A DNA stretch of 64,000 nt. Source: Streptomyces sp. NBC_00341. GTDB taxonomy: Bacteria > Actinomycetota > Actinomycetes > Streptomycetales > Streptomycetaceae. How positions within the stretch are numbered: the stretch's first letter is position 1; every line of letters starts with the position of its first letter. The notes under the pieces were generated by a model. It was not told the origin of the DNA and ran no database searches. It was given only the letters and a program-made list of their open reading frames with translations. The stretch lies in the NCBI RefSeq assembly GCF_041435055.1, contig NZ_CP108002.1:620001-684000 (forward strand). Direction: 5' to 3'. Shown piece after piece: positions 16,801-24,769 of the stretch. A program made the translations under genes and the position numbers.

Positions 16801-16896
16801 CCCGGCAAGGGCAACCTGCGGGTCTACGTCCTGGACCTCGGCGGCAGCAACGCCGCACCGGGGAAGGTCGGTTCGGCGGGTCCGTACCTGAAGTAG
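13876..16896 (+). CDS. Secreted GH13 alpha-amylase with two CBM25 modules and Fn3
   Basis: A 1006-residue exported starch-degrading enzyme. After a signal peptide (about 1-45) come two tandem CBM25-like starch-binding modules, each with (V/T)xYYxTxxxWxxxNLHY and GVWDNN signatures, then a fibronectin type III domain (about 260-350) and the GH13 barrel from about 365. Catalytic regions are intact: DVVYNHSS (480-487), nucleophile Asp638 in GFRIDTAVH, acid Glu677 in FGEVGAF, and His794-Asp795 in VDSHDYG. The start is an ATG after GGAGAG. It is convergent with galM and separated by a strong terminator. Two starch modules at the N-terminus suggest raw-starch or granule attack. Confidence 0.92.
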   Translation: MKRSPHPRFRRLLAAAAAAAGLLSLLTAVPDPADTSSALPVAAAENTATVFYYTKTRDWSAYNLHYAPDGGSWTAVPGVRMEAACTDWVKKTVPLGSSAGLAATFTDGSGVWDNNSGKNYALGTGAITVKDGVVAHSDPCAGTGTGPDPSPGTGNNSTVYYSTTTVGWSTTNLHYRPTGGSWTPVPGVGMEPACTGWVKRSVDLGTATEMQAAFNNGNGVWDNNNGGDYRLPSGVSTVKDRKVTKDAPDPCAAEPADTEAPTVPTAVKADADGVSVVLTWEPSSDNRGVTKYQVTRTGGSKGTRVSDVGSTVFSDAGLEEKTAYSYTVRAVDAAGNTSAASTAAKATTGTRPAAPAPGKPLGTDPRKDPIYFVLTARFDDGDTSNNRGGSQDVKSGNAANNDPMFRGDFKGLVNKLDYVKGLGFSAIWITPVVLNRSDYDYHGYHGYDFYKVDGRLESAGASYQDLINAAHAKGMKIYQDVVYNHSSRWGAKGLYTPTVYGVRDDEWSWYYDEKSEGFEYDGVSVETKSGKSYYNGDLWSTAEPSGNTCLNWGKPTGSTSVEGYRIYNCQWPNPTSGMFPKTYYHNCWLGNWEGEDSRSCWLHEDLADFNTESAPVQNYLIGAYDKYIDMGVDGFRIDTAVHIPRTTWNRRFLPAIQERVTQQFGAEAAKNFFVFGEVGAFVNDKWNRGSVNHSAQFYTWKERKEYDADDTKAALEMYDYEEKLGTGAQPTSSNAFLDGNAYHAPDHSEFSGMNVIDMRMHMNFGDANNAYNNGKDSDDSYNDATYNVVYVDSHDYGPNKSSERYAGGTDAWAENMALMWTFRGIPTLYYGSEIEFQAGKKIDCGPSCPLATTGRAYYGDHLAGTVEASDFGQVSSATGEVANTLSKPLVKHVQRLNEIRRAVPALQMGQYSTEGITGAMAYKRRYTDAASGVDSFALVTVTGAATYRGIPNGSYKDAVTGDTQVVADGRLSVAAPGKGNLRVYVLDLGGSNAAPGKVGSAGPYLK

Positions 16897-16911
16897 CGCG
16901 GCACGCCAGGA

Positions 16912-16951
16912 GGCCCGGCCCGCGGAGGGTGCGACATCCGCGGGCCGGGCC
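16912..16951. terminator. Bidirectional hairpin terminator
   Basis: A perfect 15-base-pair GC-rich stem (16912-16926 with 16937-16951) with a 10-base loop lies between the convergent amylase and galM genes. Confidence 0.85.
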
Positions 16952-16963
16952 GATTCACGGGAC

Positions 16964-18031
16964 CTAACCAGCGGCGAGGTGCGGGAACCTGAGCTCGGTC
17001 CAGCTGTGGAAGACCTCGTCCGGGCGCAGCACGGTGCCGGGGTGGTCCGGTCGGTTGGGTGAGTCGGGCAGGTGCTGGGTCTCCAGGCAGACGGCACTGT
17101 GGCGGTCGTGGCGGCCGCCGCCGAGGGCGTCGAGGGTGCCGTCGAGCTGGTTGGCGGTGTAGACCTGGATGCCGGGTTCGGTGGTCCACACCTCCATGAT
17201 CCGTCCGCCCCCGGGGGCGGTGAGGCGGGCGGCGCGGTTAAGACCGGTGTTGCGGTCCCGGATGATCCAGCAGTGGTCGAAGCCGCCCGCTCTGCGCAGC
17301 TGTTCGTCGGGGAGCGCGATCCGGTCGCCGACGGTGCGCGGGGTGGTGAGGTCGAACGGGGTGGCGCGCACCGGCGCGGCCGGGCCCTCGGGGATGCCGT
17401 CCTCGTCGACGGGGAGGTAGCTGTCGGCGAACACCTGGAGGGTGTGGCCGAGGATGTCTCCCTTCGCGGCGAGGTCGAAGTAGGCGTGGTTGGTGAGGTT
17501 GACGACGGTGGGGCGGTCCGTTGTCGCGGTGTAGCCGAGGGTGAGGGTGCCCGCCCTGTTGAGGATGTAGGTGACGGTGACGTCCAGCGCGCCGGGAAAT
17601 CCCATGTCGCCGTCGGGGCTGTGCAGGGTGAGCCGGAGCCTCGCGGCCACGTCGGTGGCCTCCCCGTCTGCCTGCCAGACGCGGGTGTGGAAGCCCTCTG
17701 GCCCGCCGTGCAGGGCGTGTCCCCGGTCGGTGGCGGGAATCTGGTGGGCCACCCCGTCGAGGGTGAAGCGGCCGTGCGCGATGCGGTTGGCGAAGCGGCC
17801 GATGAGGGCGCCGAAGAACGGGTTGCCGCCCGTGTAGTCGGCCAGGCCCGGCAGCGACCGGACGACCGACGCAGGGGCTCCCCCGGTGTCCGGCACGGTG
17901 AGACGGTGCAGGATGCCGCCGTAGGTGAGGATCTCGGCGCGGACTCCGCCGCCGGAGTCGAGCGTCCAGACATCGACGTCCGTGTTGCCATGGGCGCCGA
18001 ACGGTTTGCGGTTCACGGTGGGGCGAGGCAT
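16964..18031 (-). CDS. galM: Aldose 1-epimerase
   Basis: A 355-residue mutarotase, the usual length for GalM. It carries NRIAHGRFTLDG (family signature), GHALHGGPEGF with the acid His, VVNLTNHAYFDLA with the second His, and the terminal VCLETQHLPDSPN with the catalytic-base Glu. It interconverts the anomers of free aldoses so kinases or isomerases can use them. It has no signal peptide. It is the last gene of the minus-strand operon SBP, ATPase, two permeases, LacI, galM, which supports a role in handling the imported sugar. The ATG at 18031 follows AAGGA. Confidence 0.93.
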   Translation of the reverse strand: MPRPTVNRKPFGAHGNTDVDVWTLDSGGGVRAEILTYGGILHRLTVPDTGGAPASVVRSLPGLADYTGGNPFFGALIGRFANRIAHGRFTLDGVAHQIPATDRGHALHGGPEGFHTRVWQADGEATDVAARLRLTLHSPDGDMGFPGALDVTVTYILNRAGTLTLGYTATTDRPTVVNLTNHAYFDLAAKGDILGHTLQVFADSYLPVDEDGIPEGPAAPVRATPFDLTTPRTVGDRIALPDEQLRRAGGFDHCWIIRDRNTGLNRAARLTAPGGGRIMEVWTTEPGIQVYTANQLDGTLDALGGGRHDRHSAVCLETQHLPDSPNRPDHPGTVLRPDEVFHSWTELRFPHLAAG

Positions 18032-18069
18032 CAGAGGTCCTTGCGAGGAGCGGACGGCCGGGACGGGTC

Positions 18070-19092
18070 CTACGATCCGGCCGGCCGGGGGACGGTGGAC
18101 TCCCGGACGATGAGCCGGTAGCCGGGCCGGGGGCGCCGGGGGGCGGGCGAGGCGTCGCCGGCGAGCCGTTCCACGAGGCTGTCGACGGCGAGCCGGGCGA
18201 TGGCCTCCTTGTCCGGGGCGACCGTGGTCAGCGTGGTGGCTCCGTAGAGGCTCTCCTCGATGTCGTCGAATCCGACGACGGCGACGTCCTCCGGGATGCG
18301 CAGACCGCGTTCGGAGAGGGTGCGCATCGCGCCGATGGCGATGAGGTCGTTGTACGCGAACACGGCGTCGGGCTGTTCCCCCCGGTCCAGGAGCGCGGCC
18401 ATCCCGGTGGCGCCGTCCTCGCGGCCGTAGCCGTCGGTGACCACGACGAGTGACTCGTCGGGGGTGATGCCCGCCGCGGCGAGCTCCTCCCGCCAGCCGC
18501 GCAGCCGGAGGTGGGCCGGCTGCCGTTCGCGGCCGGTGCGTGAGCCGAGGAAGGCGATCCGCCGGTTGCCCTGGTCGATGAGGTGGCGTACGGCCTCGCG
18601 GGAGGCGGCCACGTTGTCGATGGCGATGTGGTCGTAGGGCGCCTCGTACTCGCGCTCGCCCAGCAGCACCAGCGGGGCGGTCTCGGCCCGCGCCATCAGG
18701 TCCTCGGTCTCCAGGTGGATGGGGCTGAGGATGAGGCCGTCGATCACATGGGACCGGAAGCCCTGGCTGACCAGGAGTTCCTTCTCCCTCAGCCCGCCGG
18801 TGTGGTCGACCAGCACGGTGTAGTCGTGCCGGGCGGCGGCGTCGACGACCTCTCCGGCCAGCTCCCCGAAGTAGGGGTTGCCGAACTCGGGGACGGCGAG
18901 CGCGATGATGCCCGTGCGGCCCTTGCGCAGGTGCCGTGCGGTGAGGTTCGGCCGGTAGCCGAGCTCGTCGATGGCCTGCTGCACCTTGGCGCGCATCTTC
19001 GGTGTGACGTGCTGGTAGTTGTTCACCACGTTCGACACGGTCTTGATGGATACGCCCGCCCGTTGCGCAACGTCCTTGAGGCTGACGCCCAC
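18070..19092 (-). CDS. LacI-family transcriptional regulator
   Basis: A 340-residue repressor. The N-terminal helix-turn-helix VSLKDVAQRAGVSIKTVSNV plus hinge is followed by a periplasmic-binding-like sensor domain (ALAVPEFGNPYFGEL, AVFAYNDLIAIGAMR, EDVAVVGFDDIEES). The GTG at 19092 follows GGGAG. It lies inside the sugar transporter operon, downstream of both permeases and upstream of galM, so it probably senses the imported sugar and controls this operon. Candidate palindromic sites with an AACGTT core lie upstream of the SBP gene, the GH127 gene and the GH92 gene. Confidence 0.92.
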   Translation of the reverse strand: MGVSLKDVAQRAGVSIKTVSNVVNNYQHVTPKMRAKVQQAIDELGYRPNLTARHLRKGRTGIIALAVPEFGNPYFGELAGEVVDAAARHDYTVLVDHTGGLREKELLVSQGFRSHVIDGLILSPIHLETEDLMARAETAPLVLLGEREYEAPYDHIAIDNVAASREAVRHLIDQGNRRIAFLGSRTGRERQPAHLRLRGWREELAAAGITPDESLVVVTDGYGREDGATGMAALLDRGEQPDAVFAYNDLIAIGAMRTLSERGLRIPEDVAVVGFDDIEESLYGATTLTTVAPDKEAIARLAVDSLVERLAGDASPAPRRPRPGYRLIVRESTVPRPAGS

Positions 19093-19190
19093 GGCACTCC
19101 CTGGATCGACTTGACGCGCGTTGAAGCGCGGTGGCCCGGCTCCGCCGGTTCGGCTCGGCCTGTGCCGGGGCCCCGGGCCCCGGCACAGGT

Positions 19191-20252
19191 TCAAGTGGTT
19201 CTGCGGCTGCGCGCCAGATAGCGCTGGGCCACGACGACAACGATAAGGAACCCTCCGCTGACCACCGACTGGTACGAGGAGTTCAGCGAGCCGATCTGGT
19301 TGATCAGGTTCTGGATGACGGCGAGCAGCAGTACGCCCCAGAGCGTTCCGCTGATCGATCCGGCGCCGCCGATCAGGAGCGTGCCGCCGATGACGACGGC
19401 GGAGATCGCGTCGAGCTCCATGCCCACGCCGACGATGGTGACCCCGGACGACAGCCTGGCCGCGTTGAGCGCGCCGGCGAGTCCGGCGAGCAGTCCGCTG
19501 AGTGTGTAGACCAGCATCTTGGTACGGGCCACGGGCAGGCCCATCAGGGTGGCCGCGTCACTGCTGCCGCCGACGGCGAAGAGCGTCTGCCCGAACGAGG
19601 TGCGCTGGAGGAGGAGACCGCCGACGCCGAAGAGCACCAGGGCGATCAGGATCGGGTAGCCGAAGCCCCGGACGCTCCCCTGCCCGAGCTCGGCGAAGGC
19701 GGAGCCCTTGGGGATCAGGTAGGTGGTGGCGCCCTCGTCGGTGATGGCGAGGAGGATGCCCCGGGCCCCCAGCAGAGTGGCGAGGGTGACGATGAAGGGG
19801 GCCATTCCGGCGCGGGCGACCAGGAAGCCGTTGAGCAGCCCGACGGCGCCGCACGCCACGAGTGGCACGAGCAGTGCGGCCAGGAAGCCCCACTGGGAGG
19901 CCCAGGCGGCGAGGACGCCGCCCAGCGCGAAGACCGATCCGACGGACAGGTCGATGCCGCCGGTGATGATGACCATGGTCATGCCGAGGGCGACCACCGC
20001 CAGGAACGACGCCTGGACGGTCACGCCGCGGGCGTTGTCCAGGGTGGCGAACGTCGGGTAGATGAACGACGCGACGATCACGACCGTGAGCAGGACCGCG
20101 AGCACGCCCTGGCGCTGGAGGAGCTCGGCGAGCCGCTGTCCGAGCGGGGGCGGTGCGCCGGTCACGGGGCGGGGCGCCCCGCCGCCTGCCGCTGCGGGGG
20201 TCTTGCGCGGTGCGGGGGCCTGGGCCACCGGTGCGGGTGAGGTTTCGTTCAT
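19191..20252 (-). CDS. Sugar ABC transporter permease (YjfF-like)
   Basis: A 353-residue membrane permease of the ribose/galactofuranose (CUT2) class. A Pro/Ala-rich cytoplasmic N-terminus of about 45 residues precedes 8-10 hydrophobic helices. The family segments GMTMVIITGGIDLSVGS, FAVGGSSDAATLMGLPVARTK and ISAVVIGGTLLIGGAGSISGT are present. Its ATG overlaps the stop of the upstream permease gene by four bases, so translation is coupled. Two different permeases in one CUT2 operon is the arrangement of the E. coli YtfQRT-YjfF galactofuranose importer. Confidence 0.92.
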   Translation of the reverse strand: MNETSPAPVAQAPAPRKTPAAAGGGAPRPVTGAPPPLGQRLAELLQRQGVLAVLLTVVIVASFIYPTFATLDNARGVTVQASFLAVVALGMTMVIITGGIDLSVGSVFALGGVLAAWASQWGFLAALLVPLVACGAVGLLNGFLVARAGMAPFIVTLATLLGARGILLAITDEGATTYLIPKGSAFAELGQGSVRGFGYPILIALVLFGVGGLLLQRTSFGQTLFAVGGSSDAATLMGLPVARTKMLVYTLSGLLAGLAGALNAARLSSGVTIVGVGMELDAISAVVIGGTLLIGGAGSISGTLWGVLLLAVIQNLINQIGSLNSSYQSVVSGGFLIVVVVAQRYLARSRRTT

Positions 20253-21223
20253 CGGGACCGACGCTCCCGGGCGACGTAGACGGCGGCGATGATGATGGCC
20301 GCCTGGGCGATCTGTGCGGTGGAGTCGGGCAGGTCGTGCTTGACGAGCGTGGCGCGCAGCAGCTGCATCAGCAGGGCGCCCGCGACCGTGCCGAGCACCC
20401 GGACGGAGCCGCCGTTGAGCGGGGTGCCGCCGACCACGACGGCCGTGATGGCGGAGAGCTCCATGAGGGAGCCGAGCGAGGAGGGGTCGCTGGCGGTGAG
20501 CCTGGCGGTGGCGAGGATGCCGGCCAGTGCCGCCAGCACCCCGCAGAGCACGTACACGCCGATCAGTACGCGGCGCACGGGCAGTCCGGCGAGCGAGGCC
20601 GCGGACCGGTTGCCGCCGATGGCGACGATCTGGCGGCCGAAGGTGGTGCGCTGGACGAGGAAGGCTACGGCGGCCGCGAGGACCGCGGCGATGAGGACGA
20701 CCAGCGGGATACCCAGGAAGGATCCGGTGCCGAGCGAGAGCAGGTCGGGGTTGACGATCTGCTTGAGCTGGCCGTCCGCGATGACCAGGGCCAGTCCCCG
20801 GCCGCCGACGAACAGGGCGAGGGTGGCGACGATCGGCTGGAGCCCGACGAGGGAGACCAGCGTGCCGTTGACCGCTCCCACGAGCGCACCGGCCAGCAGC
20901 GCCATCACCAGCGCGGGCACCAGCCCGTAGCCGAGGTAGAGCGGCAGGAGGGCCGCGGCCACCGCCATGGTCGAGCCGACGGAGAGGTCGACGCCCTCGG
21001 TGCCGATCACCAGGGCCATGCCCAGGGCGACGATGACGATGGGTGCGACCTGGACGAGCTGGGTGCGGAGGTTGTCCGCGGTCATGAAGTGCTCGGTGAA
21101 CAGGGCGTTGAAGAGGAGCACCACCGCGACGGCGAGGTACACCCCGTATTCCTGGTACCAGGCGGGGTCGCGCAGCCGCGCCCACGGGCGGGCGGCTGGG
21201 GTGGAGAGTGTGGCCTGGGTCAT
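20249..21223 (-). CDS. Sugar ABC transporter permease (YtfT-like)
   Basis: A 324-residue CUT2 permease with the signature VALGMALVIGTEGVDLSVGS, AIGGNRSAASLAGLPVRR and ITAVVVGGTPLNGGS. It forms the membrane channel with the neighbouring permease, probably as a heterodimer. It overlaps the ATPase gene upstream by four bases (ATGA) and the next permease downstream in the same way, which points to fixed stoichiometry of the complex. Confidence 0.92.
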   Translation of the reverse strand: MTQATLSTPAARPWARLRDPAWYQEYGVYLAVAVVLLFNALFTEHFMTADNLRTQLVQVAPIVIVALGMALVIGTEGVDLSVGSTMAVAAALLPLYLGYGLVPALVMALLAGALVGAVNGTLVSLVGLQPIVATLALFVGGRGLALVIADGQLKQIVNPDLLSLGTGSFLGIPLVVLIAAVLAAAVAFLVQRTTFGRQIVAIGGNRSAASLAGLPVRRVLIGVYVLCGVLAALAGILATARLTASDPSSLGSLMELSAITAVVVGGTPLNGGSVRVLGTVAGALLMQLLRATLVKHDLPDSTAQIAQAAIIIAAVYVARERRSR

Positions 21224-22959
21224 CGGGGGTCCTCCTGAGCGGCCGGGGCCTTCCCTGCGGGCGCCGGTGAGTGGTCGGCGAGCACTTCGAGCAGATGGCT
21301 CTCGGCCACCTCGTCGCCCGCCAGTTCGCCCGCGACCGCGCCGCCGCGCAGGACGACGATGCGGTCGGCGCCCTCGATGAGTTCCTCGATGTCGGAGGAG
21401 ATGAGCAGGACGGCGAGGCCCTCGCGGGCGAGGTCGTCGATGAGGCTCTGGACCTCGGCCTTGGCGCCGACGTCGATGCCCCGGGTGGGCTCGTCGAGCA
21501 GCAGCACCTTGGGTTCCAGGCAGAGCCAGCGGGCGAGCAGTACCTTCTGCTGGTTGCCGCCGGAGAGCTCGCCGACCTTCTGTTCGGGGCTCGCCGCCTT
21601 GATCCGCAGCCGCTTCATGAAGATCTCGACGATGCGGTCCTGCTTGGCGCGCGAGACGACGCCTGCGCGGGAGAGGCGCGGCATCGCGGCCAGCACGATG
21701 TTCTCGCGCACCGAGAGTCCGGGGACGATGCCCTCTGCCTTGCGGTCCTCGGGGAGCAGGCTGATGCCGGCGCGGATGGCGCCGGCGGAGGTGAGCCGGC
21801 GCAGGGTGCGTCCGCCGATCCCGATCTCACCGGAGTCCAGGTTCAGCGCACCGGCCAGGGCCTTGGCGGTCTCGCTGCGGCCGGAGCCGAGGAGTCCGCC
21901 GAGGCCGAGCACCTCACCGGCGTACAACGACAGTGATATGTCGTGGAGTTGGTGGTTGCGGGAGAGGCCGGAGGCGGTGAGTACCGGGGTGCGCGAGGCG
22001 TCGTGGCCCTCGGAGCCGAAGCTGGTGACGCCGGAGCGGCGGACCTCTGCCATGTCGCGGCCGAGCATCATCGAGACGAGCTGCATGCGGTCGAGGTCCG
22101 CCAGGTCGCCGGTGTGGATGTGGCGGCCGTCGCGGAGCACCGTGACGCGGTCGCAGATCCGGTAGAGCTCGTCCATCCGGTGGCTGACGTAGAGCACCGC
22201 GATCCCGCGTGCGCGCAGGTCCTCGATGACCCGGAAGAGGGTCTCGACCTCGCGCGGCTCCAGCGAGGAGGTGGGTTCGTCCATGATGACGACCTGGGCG
22301 TTGACCGAGACGGCGCGGGCCAGCGCGACCATCTGCTGGGTGCCGATGCCCAGGGTGTGCAAGGGCCGCTTGGGGTCGACGCGGACGCCGAAGCCGTCGA
22401 GCAGTTCGCTGGTCTCGCGGTTCATCCGGGAGAAGTCGATCAGGCCGAAACGGTTCTTCGGCTCTCGCCCGAGGAAGATGTTGCGCGCCACGCTCATCAG
22501 CGGGACGAGGTTCACCTCCTGGTAGATCGTGGAGATGCCCGCCTGCTGAGCCTCGAACGGGCGGCCGAAGGCGACCTGTTCTCCGGTCAGCCGCAGCTCG
22601 CCCTCGTCCGGCTGGTACACCCCGGTCAACACCTTGATCAGGGTGGACTTTCCGGCTCCGTTCTCCCCCACCAGTGCGTGGGTCTCCCCGGGGCGCAGGG
22701 AGAAGGAGACGCCGTCCAGGGCTACGACGCCCGGGAATCGCTTGCTCACCGAGCGCGCTTCGAGAACGGCCGGGGCGGAGCCGTCCTGCGCGCCCGCGCC
22801 GTTGGCGCTCTCCGGGCCGGTGGCGGCCTTCGTGCCGGTCGCCTCCTTCACGAGGGCGTCGGGCCCGGTCGCCTCCTTCACGGGGGCGCCGGATGTGGTC
22901 GGCTCCTCCGCGTCGGCGGCCGGCTCCGGCGGCTGCGGTACTGCTTCGGGTGGTGCCAT
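21220..22959 (-). CDS. Sugar ABC transporter ATP-binding protein, two-domain
   Basis: A 579-residue CUT2 ATPase with two nucleotide-binding domains. The first has Walker A GENGAGKST, Q-loop YQEVNL and Walker B VVIMDEPTS, with a degenerate signature LGIGTQQMV. The second has the usual family-specific degenerate Walker A GLLGSGRSET, but a full LSGGNQQKV and LLLDEPTRGID. An unusual N-terminal extension of about 65 residues contains three imperfect KEATGxxA repeats and probably is disordered. It powers the adjacent permeases. A hairpin between it and the SBP gene probably lowers its expression relative to the binding protein. Confidence 0.93.
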   Translation of the reverse strand: MAPPEAVPQPPEPAADAEEPTTSGAPVKEATGPDALVKEATGTKAATGPESANGAGAQDGSAPAVLEARSVSKRFPGVVALDGVSFSLRPGETHALVGENGAGKSTLIKVLTGVYQPDEGELRLTGEQVAFGRPFEAQQAGISTIYQEVNLVPLMSVARNIFLGREPKNRFGLIDFSRMNRETSELLDGFGVRVDPKRPLHTLGIGTQQMVALARAVSVNAQVVIMDEPTSSLEPREVETLFRVIEDLRARGIAVLYVSHRMDELYRICDRVTVLRDGRHIHTGDLADLDRMQLVSMMLGRDMAEVRRSGVTSFGSEGHDASRTPVLTASGLSRNHQLHDISLSLYAGEVLGLGGLLGSGRSETAKALAGALNLDSGEIGIGGRTLRRLTSAGAIRAGISLLPEDRKAEGIVPGLSVRENIVLAAMPRLSRAGVVSRAKQDRIVEIFMKRLRIKAASPEQKVGELSGGNQQKVLLARWLCLEPKVLLLDEPTRGIDVGAKAEVQSLIDDLAREGLAVLLISSDIEELIEGADRIVVLRGGAVAGELAGDEVAESHLLEVLADHSPAPAGKAPAAQEDPR

Positions 22960-23068
22960 GGCTGGTCTTGGCCTTCCGCTCTTCCAAGGGTGTGGGCCCG
23001 GTGGCCGCCGTGACGGGTGGGAGCGTCACGGCGGCGGTGCGACGTCGAGGGGCGGTGCGGGCCGGGCG

Positions 23069-23094
23069 GGACGCGTACGGATCGGTACGCGTCC
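23069..23094 (-). terminator. Intercistronic hairpin after SBP gene
   Basis: A perfect 10-base-pair stem (23069-23078 with 23085-23094, 6-base loop) lies in the 192-base gap between the SBP gene and the ATPase gene, both transcribed on the minus strand. It probably acts as a partial terminator or mRNA-stabilising element, keeping the binding protein in excess. Confidence 0.6.
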
Positions 23095-23151
23095 GGCCCC
23101 GGCCCGGCGGACTCCCCCGCGGGTACTACGGGCAGGTGGGGCGGGTGACGG

Positions 23152-24237
23152 TCAGAACGCGCCGCCGAGCGAGGCCTTGGCGTTGGACTCGTCGTAGGCA
23201 CGGTCGGAGATGATGACGTTCTCCGGGATCGACTCGCCGCCGTAGAACTTCTGGGCGGTCGAGAAGGCCAGCGGGCCGAAGCGCGGGTTCGACTCGATGA
23301 CGGCGTTGTACTCGCCGTTGACCAGGGCCTGGACGGCGTTGCGGGTGCCGTCGACGGAGACGATCTTGACGTCCTTGCCGGGCTTCTTGCCGGCGGCCTT
23401 CAGCGCGGTGAGTGCGCCCAGTCCCATCTCGTCGTTCTCCGCGTAGACGGCGGTGATGTCGGGCTTGGACTGGATGAGCTGCTCCATGACCTGCTGGCCC
23501 TTGTCGCGGGCGAAGTCACCGGTCTGCTGGGCGACGATCTTCAGGCCGGGCGCCTTGGCCTTGAGCTGGTCGACGAAGCCCTTGGTGCGGTCGGTGGTCG
23601 TGTTGTTGCCAGAGGTGCCGAGCAGGATGGCGACCTTGCCCTTGCCGCCGGTCGTCTTGATCATCGCGTCGGCCGCGCGCTTGCCCTGCTCGACGAAGTC
23701 GGAGCCGAGGAAGGACACGTAGTCCTTGCACGCGGTGGAGTTGAGCTTGCGGTCGATGGTGAGGACCGGGACCTTCTTGGCGGCGGCGGCCTTCAGGGCC
23801 GGCTCCAGGCCGTCGGAGTTCAGCGGGGCGACGATGAGGAACTGGGCGCCCTGCGACAGCATGTCCTGGATGTCGCTGATCTGCTTGGACAGCTGCGACT
23901 GGGCGTTGGTGGTGAGCAGCTTCTTGACGCCGACCTTCGCCGCCTCGTCCTTGATGGACTTGGTCTCGGCGATCCGGAACGGGTTGGCCTCCTTCTCCGA
24001 CTGCGAGAAGCCGACCACCGCGTTCTTCAGGTCCAGCTTGGGCGCCCCGTAGGTCTGCAGCGAGCAGCCGGAACCGGAGGAGGACTCAGGGGACTTGGCC
24101 TCCTGGGCGCCCTGGCTGCTGTCAGCGCTCGCGTTGTCCGAGCCCTCCGACTTGGAGCAGCCGGAGGCGGCCAGCGTGGCGGTGGCGGCGAGGAGGCAGG
24201 CCACGGCGAGGGTACGGGTTCGGCGCTGGATCATCAT
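23152..24237 (-). CDS. Sugar-binding lipoprotein (YtfQ-like)
   Basis: A 361-residue lipoprotein with signal peptide and lipobox LAASGC. The mature protein has a Ser-rich linker and then a two-lobe sugar-binding domain of the Peripla_BP_4 class (VVGFSQSEKEANPFRIAE, FLIVAPLNSDGLEPALKAA, VPVLTIDRKL, VYAENDEMGLGALTAL). ANPFRIAETKSIKDEA resembles the start of the galactofuranose-binding protein YtfQ. Furanose sugars are therefore likely ligands; with GH127 next door, L-arabinofuranose is my best guess. The ATG at 24237 follows AAGGAG; a second ATG follows directly. Confidence 0.9.
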   Translation of the reverse strand: MMIQRRTRTLAVACLLAATATLAASGCSKSEGSDNASADSSQGAQEAKSPESSSGSGCSLQTYGAPKLDLKNAVVGFSQSEKEANPFRIAETKSIKDEAAKVGVKKLLTTNAQSQLSKQISDIQDMLSQGAQFLIVAPLNSDGLEPALKAAAAKKVPVLTIDRKLNSTACKDYVSFLGSDFVEQGKRAADAMIKTTGGKGKVAILLGTSGNNTTTDRTKGFVDQLKAKAPGLKIVAQQTGDFARDKGQQVMEQLIQSKPDITAVYAENDEMGLGALTALKAAGKKPGKDVKIVSVDGTRNAVQALVNGEYNAVIESNPRFGPLAFSTAQKFYGGESIPENVIISDRAYDESNAKASLGGAF

Positions 24238-24431
24238 GCGCGGGAGCTCCTTGGCGGGTTGACGGCACACCGGCGGGTGTGCGGTCGGGCATGGCTGGAC
24301 GATGCATCGGCCGCGCGGCGGCTGATGTCACTGCATTCCTCACGACCCCCGCCAGTGCTTCGCGGGGGTGGGCCCCAGCTGCACGAACTGCGGTCGTGAG
24401 AGCCTGCGCGGCCTCTCGGCGGCTCGGTTTA

Positions 24432-24465
24432 CAACGTTATATAGGCGGCGCGGCACGGGCGGCAA
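24432..24465 (-). promoter_or_regulatory. Promoter and LacI-type operator for the SBP operon
   Basis: On the minus strand a -35 TTGCCG (24460-24465), a 16-base spacer and a -10 TATATA (24438-24443) form a promoter. The palindrome TAcAACGTTaTA (24430-24441) overlaps the -10 and probable start site, the usual position for LacI-type repression. The AACGTT core recurs at two other sites in this window. Confidence 0.55.
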
Positions 24466-24597
24466 GAGCGTTGTCGATGCGTTTCCAAAATGTGTCGGAG
24501 TCGACCGGGGCGAAATGGCGGCCACCGGGCCCCGGTTACTGCCGCAACCCTGGACAGCCGCACGAGGCCCGTGCTGTCATACCGCCGGTAGCCAAAT

Positions 24598-24611
24598 TTC
24601 CAACGTTGCAA
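24598..24611. promoter_or_regulatory. LacI-type operator upstream of GH127
   Basis: The 14-base sequence TTCCAACGTTGCAA is a near-perfect palindrome (mismatch only at positions 3 and 12) with the AACGTT core seen upstream of the SBP and GH92 genes. It lies 159 bases upstream of the GH127 start. Confidence 0.55.
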
Positions 24612-24769
24612 GCACCGGGCCGCGCAGCCCTTCCGGCCGCGACGGCGCTTCTCGCCATGCACGCGCTCCGGCTCCCCCCGGTCCGCCGCGTCATGACGGC
24701 TCCACCCGTGTCATGTGCCTTCCCCGAGCCGGAGCCCCGCACGGCCGGCAGAGAGCAGGAGACCCCTCC

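Larger units (their letters stand above)
24238..24769. other. Shared regulatory region, SBP operon and GH127
   Basis: This 532-base region separates the divergent SBP operon and GH127 gene. It holds a plausible minus-strand promoter with an overlapping operator at 24432-24465 and a second LacI-type site at 24598-24611. Long leaders are implied on both sides. I see no gene in it. Confidence 0.6.

Noticed and set aside
13984..17991. 4-kb minus-strand open frame across the amylase and galM genes
   Set aside because: It overlaps two well-supported genes in other frames, has no recognisable domain and is Arg/Val/Gly-rich as expected from GC-biased shadow frames.
19096..19140. Possible operator near the LacI gene start (ACGCGCGT)
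   Set aside because: The palindrome is short, GC-only and lacks the AACGTT core of the other sites; such 8-mers are frequent in this genome.
16964..19240. 758-residue fusion of galM with upstream LacI sequence
   Set aside because: The upstream part is the LacI gene read in the wrong frame; galM has its own ATG and ribosome site at 18031.
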